From NCBI RefSeq assembly GCF_026391055.1, contig NZ_JAPLET010000019.1, positions 310,001-374,000 of the forward strand: a stretch of DNA of 64,000 nt, written 5' to 3'. A program made the translations under genes and the position numbers. Under the pieces are notes generated by a model. That model was not told the origin of the DNA. It ran no database searches and was given only the letters and a program-made list of their open reading frames with translations. This DNA comes from Spirosoma sp. GTDB lineage: Bacteria > Bacteroidota > Bacteroidia > Cytophagales > Spirosomataceae. Below are positions 35,453 through 44,717 of the stretch, piece after piece. How positions within the stretch are numbered: the stretch's first letter is position 1; each line of letters opens with the position of its first letter.

Positions 35453-35905
35453 TTAAAAGTCCAAATGGCAGTTTGTCCAGCCATCGTCGAAGCGGGTGCC
35501 AAACTGTTTGTAGAAGCCAATAGCGGGCTCGTTCCAGTCAAGTACCTGCCACATCATACCCGTACACTTCGTTTCGCGGGCCATTTCGATAGTTGCATCG
35601 AGCAACAGTTTGCCGATGCCGTATCCGCGGAACGCTTCGGTCACGACAATGTCTTCCAGATATAGCCGCTTGCCTTTCCAGGTGGAATAGCGGTAAAAAT
35701 ATAGGGCCATACCAACAATTTTCTGGCTGTCAGAATCTTCGGCCATGATCATCCCGAATAGTGGATTCGGGCCGAAACCGTCTTCAGCCATTTGTTCAAC
35801 GGTGTTTGAGACCTGATCGCCAGCCAGTTCATAAACGGCTAACTCCATAACTAAGTCAAACGCTTGTGGGATGTCGGCACGCGTGCCGGGACGAATAGAA
35901 ATCAT
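35453..35905 (-). CDS. GNAT-family N-acetyltransferase
   Basis: A 150-residue GNAT protein. The acetyl-CoA-binding motif A is clear (LYLEDIVVTEAFRGYGIGKLLLDATIEMA, with the R-G-Y-G-I-G loop), followed by GMMWQVLDWNEPAIGFYKQFGTRF. The LEDIVV and WNEPAIGFY segments resemble spermidine/spermine-type acetyltransferases (SAT-like), but the substrate is not certain. The stop codon is next to the right arm of the 35-bp palindrome. It lies 72 bp downstream of the pseudouridine synthase gene's stop, on the same strand. Confidence 0.85.
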   Translation of the reverse strand: MISIRPGTRADIPQAFDLVMELAVYELAGDQVSNTVEQMAEDGFGPNPLFGMIMAEDSDSQKIVGMALYFYRYSTWKGKRLYLEDIVVTEAFRGYGIGKLLLDATIEMARETKCTGMMWQVLDWNEPAIGFYKQFGTRFDDGWTNCHLDF

Positions 35906-35977
35906 GGGTGGGAGTGGGTTGGGAGATTAAGTAAATAATAGGGAGGGATGTTGAGCAACTTATTGAAAAGACTAAAA

Positions 35978-37024
35978 TCAGTCATTGGTATCAAGAGCCC
36001 GGCTTTCCAGTCTACTTTTCCATTTGTTGAGGGCCGCCTGAAAATCGTCGGGGAGGTCAGATTCGAATTGAAGCCATTCCTTCGTGCGCGGATGTTTAAA
36101 GCCTAATGATCGGGCATGAAGGGCCTGACGAGGCAATAATTTAAACGCATTTTCGACGAAGGCCTTGTAACTGCCAACGGGTGTTCCGCGTAAAATCCGA
36201 TCACCCCCATACATGGCATCATTGAACAACGGGTTGCCGATGTGCTTGAAATGCGCCCGAATCTGGTGCGTACGGCCTGTTTCCAGCTTGCACTCAACCA
36301 GGGCCACGTAGCCCAGGTCTTCCAATGTAGTGTAGTGCGTAACGGCCCACTTTCCTTTCGATTCATCGTCGTAAATGGCCTGTACTTTACGGTCTTTTAT
36401 CGACCGGCCGATGAATCCGGTAATGGTGCCGATTTGTGGATTCGGTACGCCCCAGGTCAGGGCGTTATACGTGCGCTCAATAGTATGTTCAAAAAATTGA
36501 CGCGCCAGATAAGTCATGGCAAACTCGGTCTTGGCAATCACCATCAGACCCGACGTGTCTTTGTCGATTCGGTGAACCAGACCGGGTCTAACTTCACCAT
36601 GTCGGGACGTAGGCAGGTTTTGAAAATGGTAGACCAGGGCGTTCACCAGCGTGCCATCCCAGTTGCCATGCGCCGGGTGGACAACCATACCAGCCGGCTT
36701 GTTAATTACCAGCAGGTCATCGTCCTCAAATACAATATTGATGGGGATGTTTTCGGGCTTCAGATCCGTTTCGCGGGGCGGGTGCGGCAGCGATACGGTA
36801 ATAATGTCCGAGGGTTTGATTTTATAGCTGGCTTTCGTCGGTTTGTCGTTTACCCGAACCGATTCGGCATCGATACCGGCCTGAATTTTCGTGCGCGTGG
36901 CATTCTGCAGCCGGTCCATCAGGAAGCGGTCGATGCGCAGCAGGCTCTGGCCTTTGTCCACCACAATACGGTGATGCTCGTATAATTCGTCGTCTTCTGG
37001 TAATTCGTCTTCCGTTTCCGCCAC
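35978..37024 (-). CDS. RluA/RluD-family rRNA pseudouridine synthase
   Basis: A 348-residue protein with an N-terminal S4 RNA-binding domain (LLRIDRFLMDRLQNATRTKIQAGI) and the RluA catalytic domain: VVHPAHGNWDGTLVNAL, HRIDKDTSGLMVIAKTE with the catalytic Asp, and ETGRTHQIRAHFKHIGNPLFNDAMYG. The S4-RluA layout and length are those of RluD, which modifies helix 69 of 23S rRNA; the exact target is inferred. An acidic stretch (AETEDELPEDDELYEH) precedes the S4 domain. It is divergent from the PLP deaminase gene. Confidence 0.9.
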   Translation of the reverse strand: MAETEDELPEDDELYEHHRIVVDKGQSLLRIDRFLMDRLQNATRTKIQAGIDAESVRVNDKPTKASYKIKPSDIITVSLPHPPRETDLKPENIPINIVFEDDDLLVINKPAGMVVHPAHGNWDGTLVNALVYHFQNLPTSRHGEVRPGLVHRIDKDTSGLMVIAKTEFAMTYLARQFFEHTIERTYNALTWGVPNPQIGTITGFIGRSIKDRKVQAIYDDESKGKWAVTHYTTLEDLGYVALVECKLETGRTHQIRAHFKHIGNPLFNDAMYGGDRILRGTPVGSYKAFVENAFKLLPRQALHARSLGFKHPRTKEWLQFESDLPDDFQAALNKWKSRLESRALDTND

Positions 37025-37066
37025 CGTTTTTATAACTAAAAAACCTATTCACTTTCAAAAAGGCTA

Positions 37067-37074
37067 TAGGTTTG
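37067..37074 (+). promoter_or_regulatory. -7 element (TAGGTTTG) for the PLP deaminase gene
   Basis: TAGGTTTG matches TAnnTTTG, 25 bp upstream of the ATG at 37100, in the 75-bp divergent spacer. Confidence 0.45.
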
Positions 37075-37099
37075 TAATGAATCGTCAAAAATACGTAAT

Positions 37100-38020
37100 A
37101 TGGACGAACTTGCCCGTCAACTCGCCAATTTGGTCGGCAACTCACCGCTTAAATTAATTGAAGCTCCGTTTCCGGAACCAGTGCCCATCCGTTTATTTCT
37201 TAAGCGGGATGATCTGTTGCACCCTTACGTATCGGGTAATAAGTGGCGTAAATTAAAGTATAACCTACTGGCCGCTCGCGCCCGGAAACTGGGTACGTTA
37301 CTGACGTTTGGGGGCGCGTATTCCAACCACCTCTACGCGACGGCAGCCGCCGGACAAGTATTCGGTTTTCGAACCATTGGTATCGTGCGGGGCGACGAAC
37401 TCGCAGGAAAGCCGCTCAACAGCACATTAGCTTTCTGTCGGGCCGCTGGCATGCAGCTTCATTTCATCAGTCGGGAAGACTATCGACGCAAAGAAAATGC
37501 CGATTTTCTGGATGCGTTAACGGCCCAATTCGGCCCCTGCTATGTAGTACCCGAAGGCGGAACCAACGACCTGGCCATTCAGGGAACAGCGGAAATCATC
37601 CCCGAAATAATTGCCCAACTCGGCTGCATACCCGATTTTGCGTGCTGCCCCGTGGGTACGGGCGGCACAGTAGCCGGACTGGTGAAATCTGCTACTGAAC
37701 AGACGGAAGTGTTAGGATTTATGGCGTTAAAAGTACCCGACAGCCTCTGGCTTCCGGTGGAAACAACGCCGAAAGCCAGAGGCTATCGGGTACCTGATTA
37801 TCACTTTGGCGGATACGCCAGAACGACGCCAGAACTGCTGAATTTTATCAGCAATTTCGAAAAGAGAAACGACATCCTGCTGGAACAGGTTTATACCGGG
37901 AAGATGCTTTACGGGATTTACGACCTTGCCCGGCAAGGCTATTTCCCCGAAGGAGCCACCGTCGTAGCGGTTCACACGGGTGGGTTGCAGGGCAGGAGTA
38001 AGGCGCTGGATTTAATTTAG
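37100..38020 (+). CDS. ACC deaminase/D-cysteine desulfhydrase-like PLP enzyme
   Basis: A 306-residue fold-type II PLP enzyme. VSGNKWRKLKYNLLAA supplies the PLP lysine; TFGGAYSNHLYATAAAG and CCPVGTGGTVAGLV (phosphate-binding Gly loop) are family motifs. 1-aminocyclopropane-1-carboxylate deaminase and D-cysteine desulfhydrase cannot be told apart here. Bacteroidota relatives are usually about this length. The stop overlaps the convergent WG-repeat gene stop by 4 bp. Confidence 0.88.
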   Translation: MDELARQLANLVGNSPLKLIEAPFPEPVPIRLFLKRDDLLHPYVSGNKWRKLKYNLLAARARKLGTLLTFGGAYSNHLYATAAAGQVFGFRTIGIVRGDELAGKPLNSTLAFCRAAGMQLHFISREDYRRKENADFLDALTAQFGPCYVVPEGGTNDLAIQGTAEIIPEIIAQLGCIPDFACCPVGTGGTVAGLVKSATEQTEVLGFMALKVPDSLWLPVETTPKARGYRVPDYHFGGYARTTPELLNFISNFEKRNDILLEQVYTGKMLYGIYDLARQGYFPEGATVVAVHTGGLQGRSKALDLI

Positions 38021-39414
38021 ACGGCTGTCTGGCGACGGAGAGAATGCTGTCGTTTTCGCCAGAGCCAGATAACTGCCAATAAGCTTAGTATGCTAACAAT
38101 AAGCCATTTTAGCGTTGTTGGCTGTAGTTTTATGCTCACCCAGTTTCCTGCTGAATCAAGCGTTAAAAATAAACCCCATCGTTTGGCAAAGGCATGCCCA
38201 TTCGAAAACTGACTCACTTCATCGTAGTTGGCAGGAATGATTTCGTGACCTGACGTATCCATGAAACCAAATTTCCCCGCCCGCCTGACAACGGCTCTGC
38301 CATCCTGAAAACCAAGGATGGTTTCATAATAAAAGGCGGAAAGTAGTTTACCGGTTGTGTCAATGAGTCCCCAACGATTATTTCGTTTAACAATAGCACG
38401 ATCCAACTGATCAAAAGGGCGAGCATCCTGAAATTGAAACACAATTGCGAGCTTACGTTGGGCATTCAGGCAACCCCAAACGCCGGATTTCTTCACCCAG
38501 ACGAATGATGTTTGTGAAGGATACGTATCATCAAACTCAAATGGAACAACCACGTTTCCGGTTTTTGTTTCTATGAAACCAAATTGATTCCCCTGCCTTA
38601 CACGGCGGTAACTTTTCCAGAAATAAGCACTGTCTGCATCTATATCATCATAAATCAGCGGCACCTTCAGGCGCGCTGATGCGTCAAGGAATCCCCATTT
38701 TCCGTTCTTTCTAACAGGGCGGAGGTATCCAGGAAAGAAAGGGGCAATGGTATCGTAGATGAAAGGGACGAGTAGACGCCCCGATTGATCTATGTAGTTT
38801 CCATAAATCGTTTCGCCATCAACGTCATAAAGTTGGGTGTGATTGCCATTATTACGACCATCATCGTAAGGGGGAAGCCAGAAACCTTGCTTTGGCACCT
38901 CCACGAACGCTAAATTTCCTTGGAATGAGCTGCTACTGTACACGGGATTTGGCCTGAGAGCGACTTTTCCTTCTTTGTTAAAATAGGTGTATGCATTGCC
39001 CCATGAAGTGGATGTCTGATGCGATTCCACTAAACCCAGGCCATCGTGGAAATCTGAAACGTAGGTATACTGGACCGGTATAACCAGGCGACCGGTTTTA
39101 TTGATATAACCATATGTAAAGTCGGAGAGAATTTTGCCAAACTGATTGATCTCTCGTTTACCCCTACCAACAATAGCCATACCCTCGCTGAAGTTATAAA
39201 TCGTGTCATACTCCAGTTGAGTGAGTAATCGGCCTGACGAGTTAGCAACACCCATTTTGCTGCCTTTTGAAACAATTAACAAATTGTCGGAGGCTCTGAT
39301 CGTTTCAAAATGATCAAAAAGAGTTGATGAGATTGGCTGAGCCTGAGAATTATCTAATCCTAATGTTAGCAGGATAAGATGTAGTGATCGGAGCAACTTT
39401 CTCAAAAATTTCAT
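38017..39414 (-). CDS. WG-repeat protein with C-terminal membrane anchor
   Basis: A 465-residue exported protein (signal peptide ending DNSQAQ). It has at least eight WG-type repeats of about 45 residues, for example KWGFLDASARLKVPLIYDDI, RWGLIDTTGKLLSAFYYETI and KFGFMDTSGHEIIPANYDEV. A single helix (WLIVSILSLLAVIWLW) and a basic tail close the protein, so it is probably anchored with repeats outside the cytoplasm. WG repeats are thought to form beta-propeller-like binding surfaces; the ligand is unknown. Its stop overlaps that of the PLP enzyme gene. Confidence 0.85.
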   Translation of the reverse strand: MKFLRKLLRSLHLILLTLGLDNSQAQPISSTLFDHFETIRASDNLLIVSKGSKMGVANSSGRLLTQLEYDTIYNFSEGMAIVGRGKREINQFGKILSDFTYGYINKTGRLVIPVQYTYVSDFHDGLGLVESHQTSTSWGNAYTYFNKEGKVALRPNPVYSSSSFQGNLAFVEVPKQGFWLPPYDDGRNNGNHTQLYDVDGETIYGNYIDQSGRLLVPFIYDTIAPFFPGYLRPVRKNGKWGFLDASARLKVPLIYDDIDADSAYFWKSYRRVRQGNQFGFIETKTGNVVVPFEFDDTYPSQTSFVWVKKSGVWGCLNAQRKLAIVFQFQDARPFDQLDRAIVKRNNRWGLIDTTGKLLSAFYYETILGFQDGRAVVRRAGKFGFMDTSGHEIIPANYDEVSQFSNGHAFAKRWGLFLTLDSAGNWVSIKLQPTTLKWLIVSILSLLAVIWLWRKRQHSLRRQTAV

Positions 39415-39525
39415 AGATGATTATTTGTTTAAATTTATTTATTCTTGGTTAAAGACAAAAGCGAAGTGCCCTTCTTATAGTTTAGATGAGGAAATGCCAT
39501 AATTTGCCGATCTTAAGGTTAATTC

Positions 39526-40803
39526 ATGATGGAAACGATATTCACTACCGAGCGAGTCAGGCCGTTACTGGCTCAGGTTCGCCAGTTTGTCGAAACTGAG
39601 CTTATTACACTCGAAGACGGCTTTTCGCATCAGAATCTACGCGCTATTTTGCCCATTCTCGATCAGAAACGGCAGCAGGTGAAGGATGCTGGTTTATGGG
39701 GTCTGCACTTGTCGACTGCCGAGGGCGGACATGGTCTGACACTCTGCGAATTTGGGCAGATCAGCGAAGCCCTCGCCCATGCGCCGTTTTTCGGTCATTA
39801 CGTCTTTGGCTGTCAGGCACCCGATATTGGCAATACGGAGCTGCTGCACAAATTTGCCTCAGCCGAATTGAAAGAGCGCTATCTGAAGCCATTGATGGCG
39901 GGCGAAATCCGTTCGTGCTTCTCCATGACTGAACCGGAATTCGCGGGATCGAACCCCACGCGTATGGCTACACTTGCTGTGCGAGAAGGGGATGAGTACG
40001 TTATTAACGGGCGGAAATGGTTTACCTCTTCGGCCGACGGAGCCGCCTTTGCGGTAGTGATGGCCGTAACAAACCCCGATGCCGCTCCACACCAGCGTGC
40101 CAGCATGATCATCGTCCCGACGGATACACCGGGGTTCAACATTGAGCGGAACATTCCGGTGTTTGGTGAAGCGGGCGAAGGCTGGTTCAGTCACGCCGAA
40201 GTAACCTACTCAAACTGCCGGGTGCCGGTAGCGAACGTCATTGCGGGCGAAGGGATGGGGTTTCGACTAGCGCAGGAACGACTGGGGCCGGGTCGGGTCC
40301 ATCATTGCATGCGCTGGATTGGTAATGCCGAAAAAGCGCTGGACCTCCTGTGTAAACGGGCGGCTACCCGCGAGATTGAAGACGGCGTAATGCTCGGCGA
40401 AAAGCAGTTCATTCAGGATTTTATTGCCCAGAGCCGGGCCGAAATTGATGCCAGCCGTTTGTACGTACTCAATACGGCACACATGATCGATACGGTGGGG
40501 GTGAGTAACGTCCGGGATGCTGTGTCGGCCATCAAGTTCTACGTGGCAAACGCGTTTCTGCGGGTACTCGACCGAGCCATTCAGGTACACGGTGCTCTGG
40601 GCGTTACGGATGATACCGTACTGTCGGCGATGTATCGGCACGAGCGGGGTGCCCGGATCTGGGACGGGGCCGATGAAGTGCATAAGCAAAATCTGGCTAT
40701 CAGTATCCTCAAAACCTATGGCTTGGATGTTAAAAAGAAAGCCCGTGAACTGCGTCAGTTTCGTCAACTGATGGAAGCTGAGCGAATGATGAATGCAGAA
40801 TGA
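39526..40803 (+). CDS. Acyl-CoA dehydrogenase (ACAD10/11-like partner)
   Basis: A 425-residue flavoenzyme: CFSMTEPEFAGSNPTRM is the FAD/substrate loop, WFTSSADGAAFAVVMAV and AQERLGPGRVHHCMRWIGNAEKALD follow, and the C-terminal IQVHGALGVTDDTVLSAMYRHERGARIWDGADEVHKQ is characteristic of ACAD10/11 and related bacterial enzymes. A start at 39526 or the next codon (both ATG) is possible. It overlaps the downstream phosphotransferase gene by 11 bp, which points to joint function in hydroxyacyl-CoA catabolism. Confidence 0.88.
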   Translation: MMETIFTTERVRPLLAQVRQFVETELITLEDGFSHQNLRAILPILDQKRQQVKDAGLWGLHLSTAEGGHGLTLCEFGQISEALAHAPFFGHYVFGCQAPDIGNTELLHKFASAELKERYLKPLMAGEIRSCFSMTEPEFAGSNPTRMATLAVREGDEYVINGRKWFTSSADGAAFAVVMAVTNPDAAPHQRASMIIVPTDTPGFNIERNIPVFGEAGEGWFSHAEVTYSNCRVPVANVIAGEGMGFRLAQERLGPGRVHHCMRWIGNAEKALDLLCKRAATREIEDGVMLGEKQFIQDFIAQSRAEIDASRLYVLNTAHMIDTVGVSNVRDAVSAIKFYVANAFLRVLDRAIQVHGALGVTDDTVLSAMYRHERGARIWDGADEVHKQNLAISILKTYGLDVKKKARELRQFRQLMEAERMMNAE

Positions 40804-41884
40804 TATTTTTATGATTAGTCCTGATTTACCCCGTTCGGTTCGTTCGGGTGAAGAACTTGATTTGCCAAAGCTGAACGACTTCTTTCAGGCCAATGTGCCG
40901 GAAGTAGGTACCGTAACCGCCGTTCAGCAGTTTTCGGGTGGTTTCTCCAACCTTACTTATTTGCTTCAAACGGCCGATCAGGCCTATGTGCTGCGTCGGC
41001 CGCCGTTTGGGGCTACTATCAAAGGTGGGCACGATATGGGGCGGGAGTTTCGGGTATTGTCGCTTTTGCAGGGTCATTACGACAAAATACCCCGGCCGGT
41101 GGTCTATTGTGAGACCGATGATGTGCTGGGGGCGCCGTTTTATATTATGACTCGTATAACGGGTGTGATTCTGCGGGCGTCGATGGCACCAACGCTGAAT
41201 CTCCCTCCTGAGCGTATGCGGCAACTATCCGAAGCCCTGGTCGATAACCTCGTAACCATCCATAATCTTGACATAAGCAAAACGGGTCTTAATCAATTAG
41301 GAAAGCCTGAGGGATATGTGCAGCGGCAGGTAGAAGGATGGATAAAGCGGTACCAAAACGCCGAAACAGATAAAATTCCGGCGATGGACACTACCGCTGA
41401 CTGGCTTCGGCAAAACTATCCCGGCGAACAGGCCCCCGCGTTTTTGCACAACGATTACAAATTCGACAACGTCCTTTTCGCGGCCGATGAAACAGCGGGT
41501 GAACCTTTGCCGGAAATAAAAGGGGTGTTGGATTGGGAGATGGCTACCGTTGGCGACCCACTCATGGATTTGGGCGCTACGCTGGCCTATTGGTCTGAAA
41601 CAAGTGATAGCTCGGCCTACAGAAATTTCAACCTGACCTGGCTTCCGGGTAATCTGACCCGACAGGAGGTTGTGCGTCGCTACGCTGAGAAAAGCGGTCG
41701 TGATTTGAGCGACATCCTGTTTTACTACGTGTTCGGGCTTTATAAAAACGCCGTAATTGCCCAGCAGATCTACGCCCGCTGGAAACAGGGGCATAGTCAG
41801 GACGCGCGTTTTGGCCATCTTTTGCCCATGATCATGGAGCTGGCAACCAAGGCCGCTAACGCTATTGAAACGGGCTTGTTGTAG
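40793..41884 (+). CDS. APH-family kinase partner of the acyl-CoA dehydrogenase
   Basis: A 363-residue aminoglycoside-phosphotransferase-fold kinase: FSGGFSNLTYLLQT (nucleotide loop), YVLRRPPFG, the catalytic loop FLHNDYKFDNVLF (His219, Asp221, Asn226) and GVLDWEMATVGDPLMDLGATLAYW (metal-binding Asp). The YVLRRPP and DWEMATVGDP blocks are typical of the ACAD10/11-type kinase domain rather than antibiotic kinases. In vertebrates the two activities are fused; here they are separate overlapping genes. An alternative start at 40811 exists. The 3' end overlaps the convergent tsaC gene by 23 bp. Confidence 0.85.
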   Translation: MQNDIFMISPDLPRSVRSGEELDLPKLNDFFQANVPEVGTVTAVQQFSGGFSNLTYLLQTADQAYVLRRPPFGATIKGGHDMGREFRVLSLLQGHYDKIPRPVVYCETDDVLGAPFYIMTRITGVILRASMAPTLNLPPERMRQLSEALVDNLVTIHNLDISKTGLNQLGKPEGYVQRQVEGWIKRYQNAETDKIPAMDTTADWLRQNYPGEQAPAFLHNDYKFDNVLFAADETAGEPLPEIKGVLDWEMATVGDPLMDLGATLAYWSETSDSSAYRNFNLTWLPGNLTRQEVVRRYAEKSGRDLSDILFYYVFGLYKNAVIAQQIYARWKQGHSQDARFGHLLPMIMELATKAANAIETGLL

Positions 41885-42836
41885 GGGCCGGTACGCTGGC
41901 CCGGCGCAGTCGGTCATTCATCGCAAAGCCTAATCCTGCATTCGGCAGGGGTTCGGCGTAGATCAGATCAATCGGCAGGGTGTCTAATTCCCGAAGGTAG
42001 GCAAAGAGGTTTTTGGCCGCTTCGTTCAGGTCACCCGTAGGCGAGAGAATACGCTGATTGCTGGCCGGAATACCGCCAAACGGCTCCCGGAAGGCCAGGG
42101 CCCCGATTCGTCCGGCCGGTTGGGGACTTTCTCCGGGCGATAAAAGCACAAGCGGTTTCCGGGGGGCATAATGGCTGCTCAACATGCCCGGTGCCTGCGG
42201 GTTCGACGTTGAATGCGTGCGTACCGAAACCGATCCGATAACGGCCTCAATCTGGTCGAGTGCCATGCCGCCCAGTCGAAATACGGTAGGCACATTATTC
42301 TCAAATCCGACAATCGTCGATTCTATCCCTACTCCGGCCGGTCCGCCATCAAGAATGTATGGCACCTGATCGCCAAGCTGATCGGCTACATGCTGGGCTG
42401 TGGTGGGACTGATATACCCGAAAGGGTTGGCACTTGGTGCCGCCAGCGGGAAATTGAGCGAGCGCAGCAGATCGAGGGTGAGCGGATGGTTGGGAATGCG
42501 GACCGCAACACTGGAAAGGCCCGATGTAACGAGGTCTGGGATAAGGCTTTGTTTGGGAAGGAGCAGGGTTAACGGGCCGGGCCAGAACGCTTCGGCCAGT
42601 TTTCGGGCTGGATTGGGTATATCGGTGACAAACTGGCTAACCTTGTCGATTGAGTCTGTATGAACAATGAGGGGATCGAAAGAAGGACGATTCTTTACCT
42701 GAAAAATTCGTAAAATGGCGTTGGTGTCGAGCGCGTTACCGGCTAATCCGTATACAGTTTCGGTAGGGATACCTACCACATTTCCTGATTCCAGAAATTC
42801 TTTCGCCTTCTTCCTGTCAGTTCCTATCTGTGCCAT
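41862..42836 (-). CDS. tsaC: Threonylcarbamoyl-AMP synthase, long Sua5 form
   Basis: A 324-residue enzyme that makes threonylcarbamoyl-adenylate for the t6A37 modification of ANN-decoding tRNAs. The YrdC domain is clear: GIPTETVYGLAGNAL, FQVKNRPSFDPLIVH, FPLAAPSANPFGYISPT, ILDGGPAGVGIESTIVGF. The C-terminal Sua5 domain is also present (SSHYAPRKPLVLLSPG, LNEAAKNLFAYLRELD), so this is the long form. The ATG at 42836 is preferred over one 15 bp upstream, given the -7 element 12 bp away. It is convergent and overlapping with the kinase gene. Confidence 0.93.
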   Translation of the reverse strand: MAQIGTDRKKAKEFLESGNVVGIPTETVYGLAGNALDTNAILRIFQVKNRPSFDPLIVHTDSIDKVSQFVTDIPNPARKLAEAFWPGPLTLLLPKQSLIPDLVTSGLSSVAVRIPNHPLTLDLLRSLNFPLAAPSANPFGYISPTTAQHVADQLGDQVPYILDGGPAGVGIESTIVGFENNVPTVFRLGGMALDQIEAVIGSVSVRTHSTSNPQAPGMLSSHYAPRKPLVLLSPGESPQPAGRIGALAFREPFGGIPASNQRILSPTGDLNEAAKNLFAYLRELDTLPIDLIYAEPLPNAGLGFAMNDRLRRASVPAPTTSPFQ

Positions 42837-42848
42837 GATTTTGTGGCG

Positions 42849-42856
42849 CAAAGATA
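42849..42856 (-). promoter_or_regulatory. -7 element (TATCTTTG) for tsaC
   Basis: TATCTTTG on the minus strand, 12 bp upstream of the chosen tsaC ATG at 42836. The transcript would start within a few bases of the start codon, arguing against the ATG at 42851, which lies inside the element. Confidence 0.5.
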
Positions 42857-42878
42857 GCGAGAAATTGTAGAGCAGACG

Positions 42879-42933
42879 GACCCCTACGCAACCTTAAAAT
42901 CTATTGACTTGGATAGAAGGCTGCGCAGGGGTC
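42879..42933 (-). terminator. 17-bp hairpin after the SlyD-like gene
   Basis: Arms 42879-42895 and 42917-42933 pair over 17 bp. In minus-strand RNA the two non-Watson-Crick positions become G-U pairs, whereas in plus-strand RNA they are A-C mismatches, so the structure is suited to the transcript of the SlyD-like gene that ends at 42949. Confidence 0.65.
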
Positions 42934-42948
42934 GTCTTACATGGCCGA

Positions 42949-43416
42949 TTAATGATGTCCGCCGGGACCGTGTACGTGGCCGTGTGCCAGTTCATCCTGC
43001 GTTGCATCCCGAACGTCAACGACTTCAACATCGAAATGAAGGCTCTGGTCGGCCAATGGATGGTTGGCATCAACCGTAACGGTTTCCGGGCCGACATTGG
43101 TAACTGTTATAACCTGTCCGTCGTTTGCTTCAAACTGCATTCCCACTTCAATGGGCTGCCCGCCAAACGCCCGGAGCGGAACTTCTTCTACCAGTTGAGG
43201 ATCACGTTTGCCATATCCTTTTTCCGGAGCAACATCCAGTTTGAGTTTATCGCCGGCTACGCGGCCTTCCAGCCCTTCTTCCATGCCGGGAATCAGGTTG
43301 TTAGCTCCGTGAAGGTAGTACAGTGGGTCGCGACCCTCGCTCGAATCCAGTACAGTACCATTGCTATCACGCAGGGTATAATGGATAGCTGCAACTTTGT
43401 CTTTTGTAATATTCAT
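42949..43416 (-). CDS. SlyD-like FKBP-type peptidyl-prolyl isomerase
   Basis: A 155-residue protein: MNITKDKVAAIHYTLRDSNGTVLDSS at the start, then DPLYYLHGANNLIPGMEEGLEG and the inserted-flap region KLKLDVAPEKGYGKRDPQLVEEVP. This is the SlyD layout (FKBP with insert-in-flap chaperone domain). The His-rich C-terminus (HGHVHGPGGHH) is consistent with metal binding as in SlyD. It folds proline-containing cytoplasmic proteins and may handle nickel. The ATG at 43416 is used; the upstream open frame to 43467 is not family-like. Confidence 0.92.
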   Translation of the reverse strand: MNITKDKVAAIHYTLRDSNGTVLDSSEGRDPLYYLHGANNLIPGMEEGLEGRVAGDKLKLDVAPEKGYGKRDPQLVEEVPLRAFGGQPIEVGMQFEANDGQVITVTNVGPETVTVDANHPLADQSLHFDVEVVDVRDATQDELAHGHVHGPGGHH

Positions 43417-43673
43417 GATCGGTTTTGCCCTATGTTGATTCTTTTTTGATAACAAGTGAACGGGCAAAGTTGCTGTAATTTTTTGGTATAATTTGTTCAG
43501 ACTACTACCAGAAAAGGCATTTGGGCCTAGAGCGGAGGTTTAATCATAACTTGATTTGTACCAGAAAGAGCTTAAAGTCTGGTAACTATGCCGGTACTTG
43601 TTGTCTGGATGCCGCCTTGAAAAAGTGCTGAACCGGTCCGGGTAAGCTTGAGGAATACTAGTGCGTATTAACG

Positions 43674-44606
43674 TTATCCTACTTGATTTATCTGATCCAA
43701 ATCCTCCGTTATAAGTTCCTTATTGATCCATGCTCCGGCTTTAGAACCATTGGCTACGGCTATAGATACCTGCCGGAAAAGAGTTGTTGCATCGCCCGCA
43801 GCAAATACATCAGGCATAGTTGTTTTACCAAACTCTGTGGTTTCGATCAGCCCGTTATCGGTCATGGCACAGCCTAACTGGCTGGCAATGTCGGTATGCT
43901 GCCGAAACTGAACGCGGGAAAAGAGGGCTTTCAACTGCACCTGGCTACCATCATTGAACCGTAGCCCGGTTAGCATACCCGCATGATGCTCAATAGCATC
44001 GAGTGGGGATTCTATAATCGGTATCCTGAGCTGTTGTAGCATTTCCTGTTGTGTATAGGTCAACGTTGAGGGACCATTGGTAAACAGGGTAAGCTTGCTC
44101 GACCAATGCTGGATCAGGGTGGCCATTTCGTACCCTACCTCGCCGTTTGCCAGTACTCCCAGTGACTGGCCGTGTACTTCATAACCGTGGCAGTATGGAC
44201 AGTGAAGCACAGAGCGGCCCCAGCATTCGGCAAAGCCCGGTATGTCGGGCATTATATCGAACAGACCTGTTGCCAGTAATAATTTGCGGCTAGTGAACGA
44301 CTCGCCCGATGCCGTCGTGACATCGAATCCATCTTCCGTTTGTACGGCCGTTACAACTGTCTCTGACCGGAACTGAACGCTAGGGTAGTGGGCCAACTGG
44401 TCGCGGGCAATGCTTGCCAGTTGGGCCGGGGTTTCGCCATCGCGTGTCAGGAAACCGTGCGAATGGGGTGTTTGACGATTGCAGGGTTGCCCCGCGTCAA
44501 TGACCAGTACCTTTCGTAAGGAACGGCCCAGTAACAGAGCGGCACTTAGTCCGGCATTGCTGCCGCCTATGCTAATTACGTCGTATGTAGGCTTGTTTGT
44601 TGTCAT
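43674..44606 (-). CDS. Thioredoxin-reductase-like FAD oxidoreductase
   Basis: A 310-residue two-dinucleotide-binding flavoprotein. The FAD motif is ISIGGSNAGLSAALLLGRS (residues 11-29), the redox pair is Cys136-Pro-Tyr-Cys139 in HCPYCHGYE, and the C-terminal FAD segment is TTMPDVFAAGDAT. Compared with true TrxB, the second nucleotide loop (LANGEVGYEMA) is less canonical. This subgroup is usually of unknown redox partner. Palindromic GCAAC-N3-GTTGC sites lie 110-185 bp upstream of its start and could control it. Confidence 0.88.
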   Translation of the reverse strand: MTTNKPTYDVISIGGSNAGLSAALLLGRSLRKVLVIDAGQPCNRQTPHSHGFLTRDGETPAQLASIARDQLAHYPSVQFRSETVVTAVQTEDGFDVTTASGESFTSRKLLLATGLFDIMPDIPGFAECWGRSVLHCPYCHGYEVHGQSLGVLANGEVGYEMATLIQHWSSKLTLFTNGPSTLTYTQQEMLQQLRIPIIESPLDAIEHHAGMLTGLRFNDGSQVQLKALFSRVQFRQHTDIASQLGCAMTDNGLIETTEFGKTTMPDVFAAGDATTLFRQVSIAVANGSKAGAWINKELITEDLDQINQVG

Positions 44607-44717
44607 GTTGTTTGTATCGTTTATTCCAGACCAGAAATGGGGTCTTTAAATGGTTGTGGGTATTGAATTTGGTGAGTAGGGCAGCATGATATTAGGAACA
44701 TGCAGTGATTCCTAATA

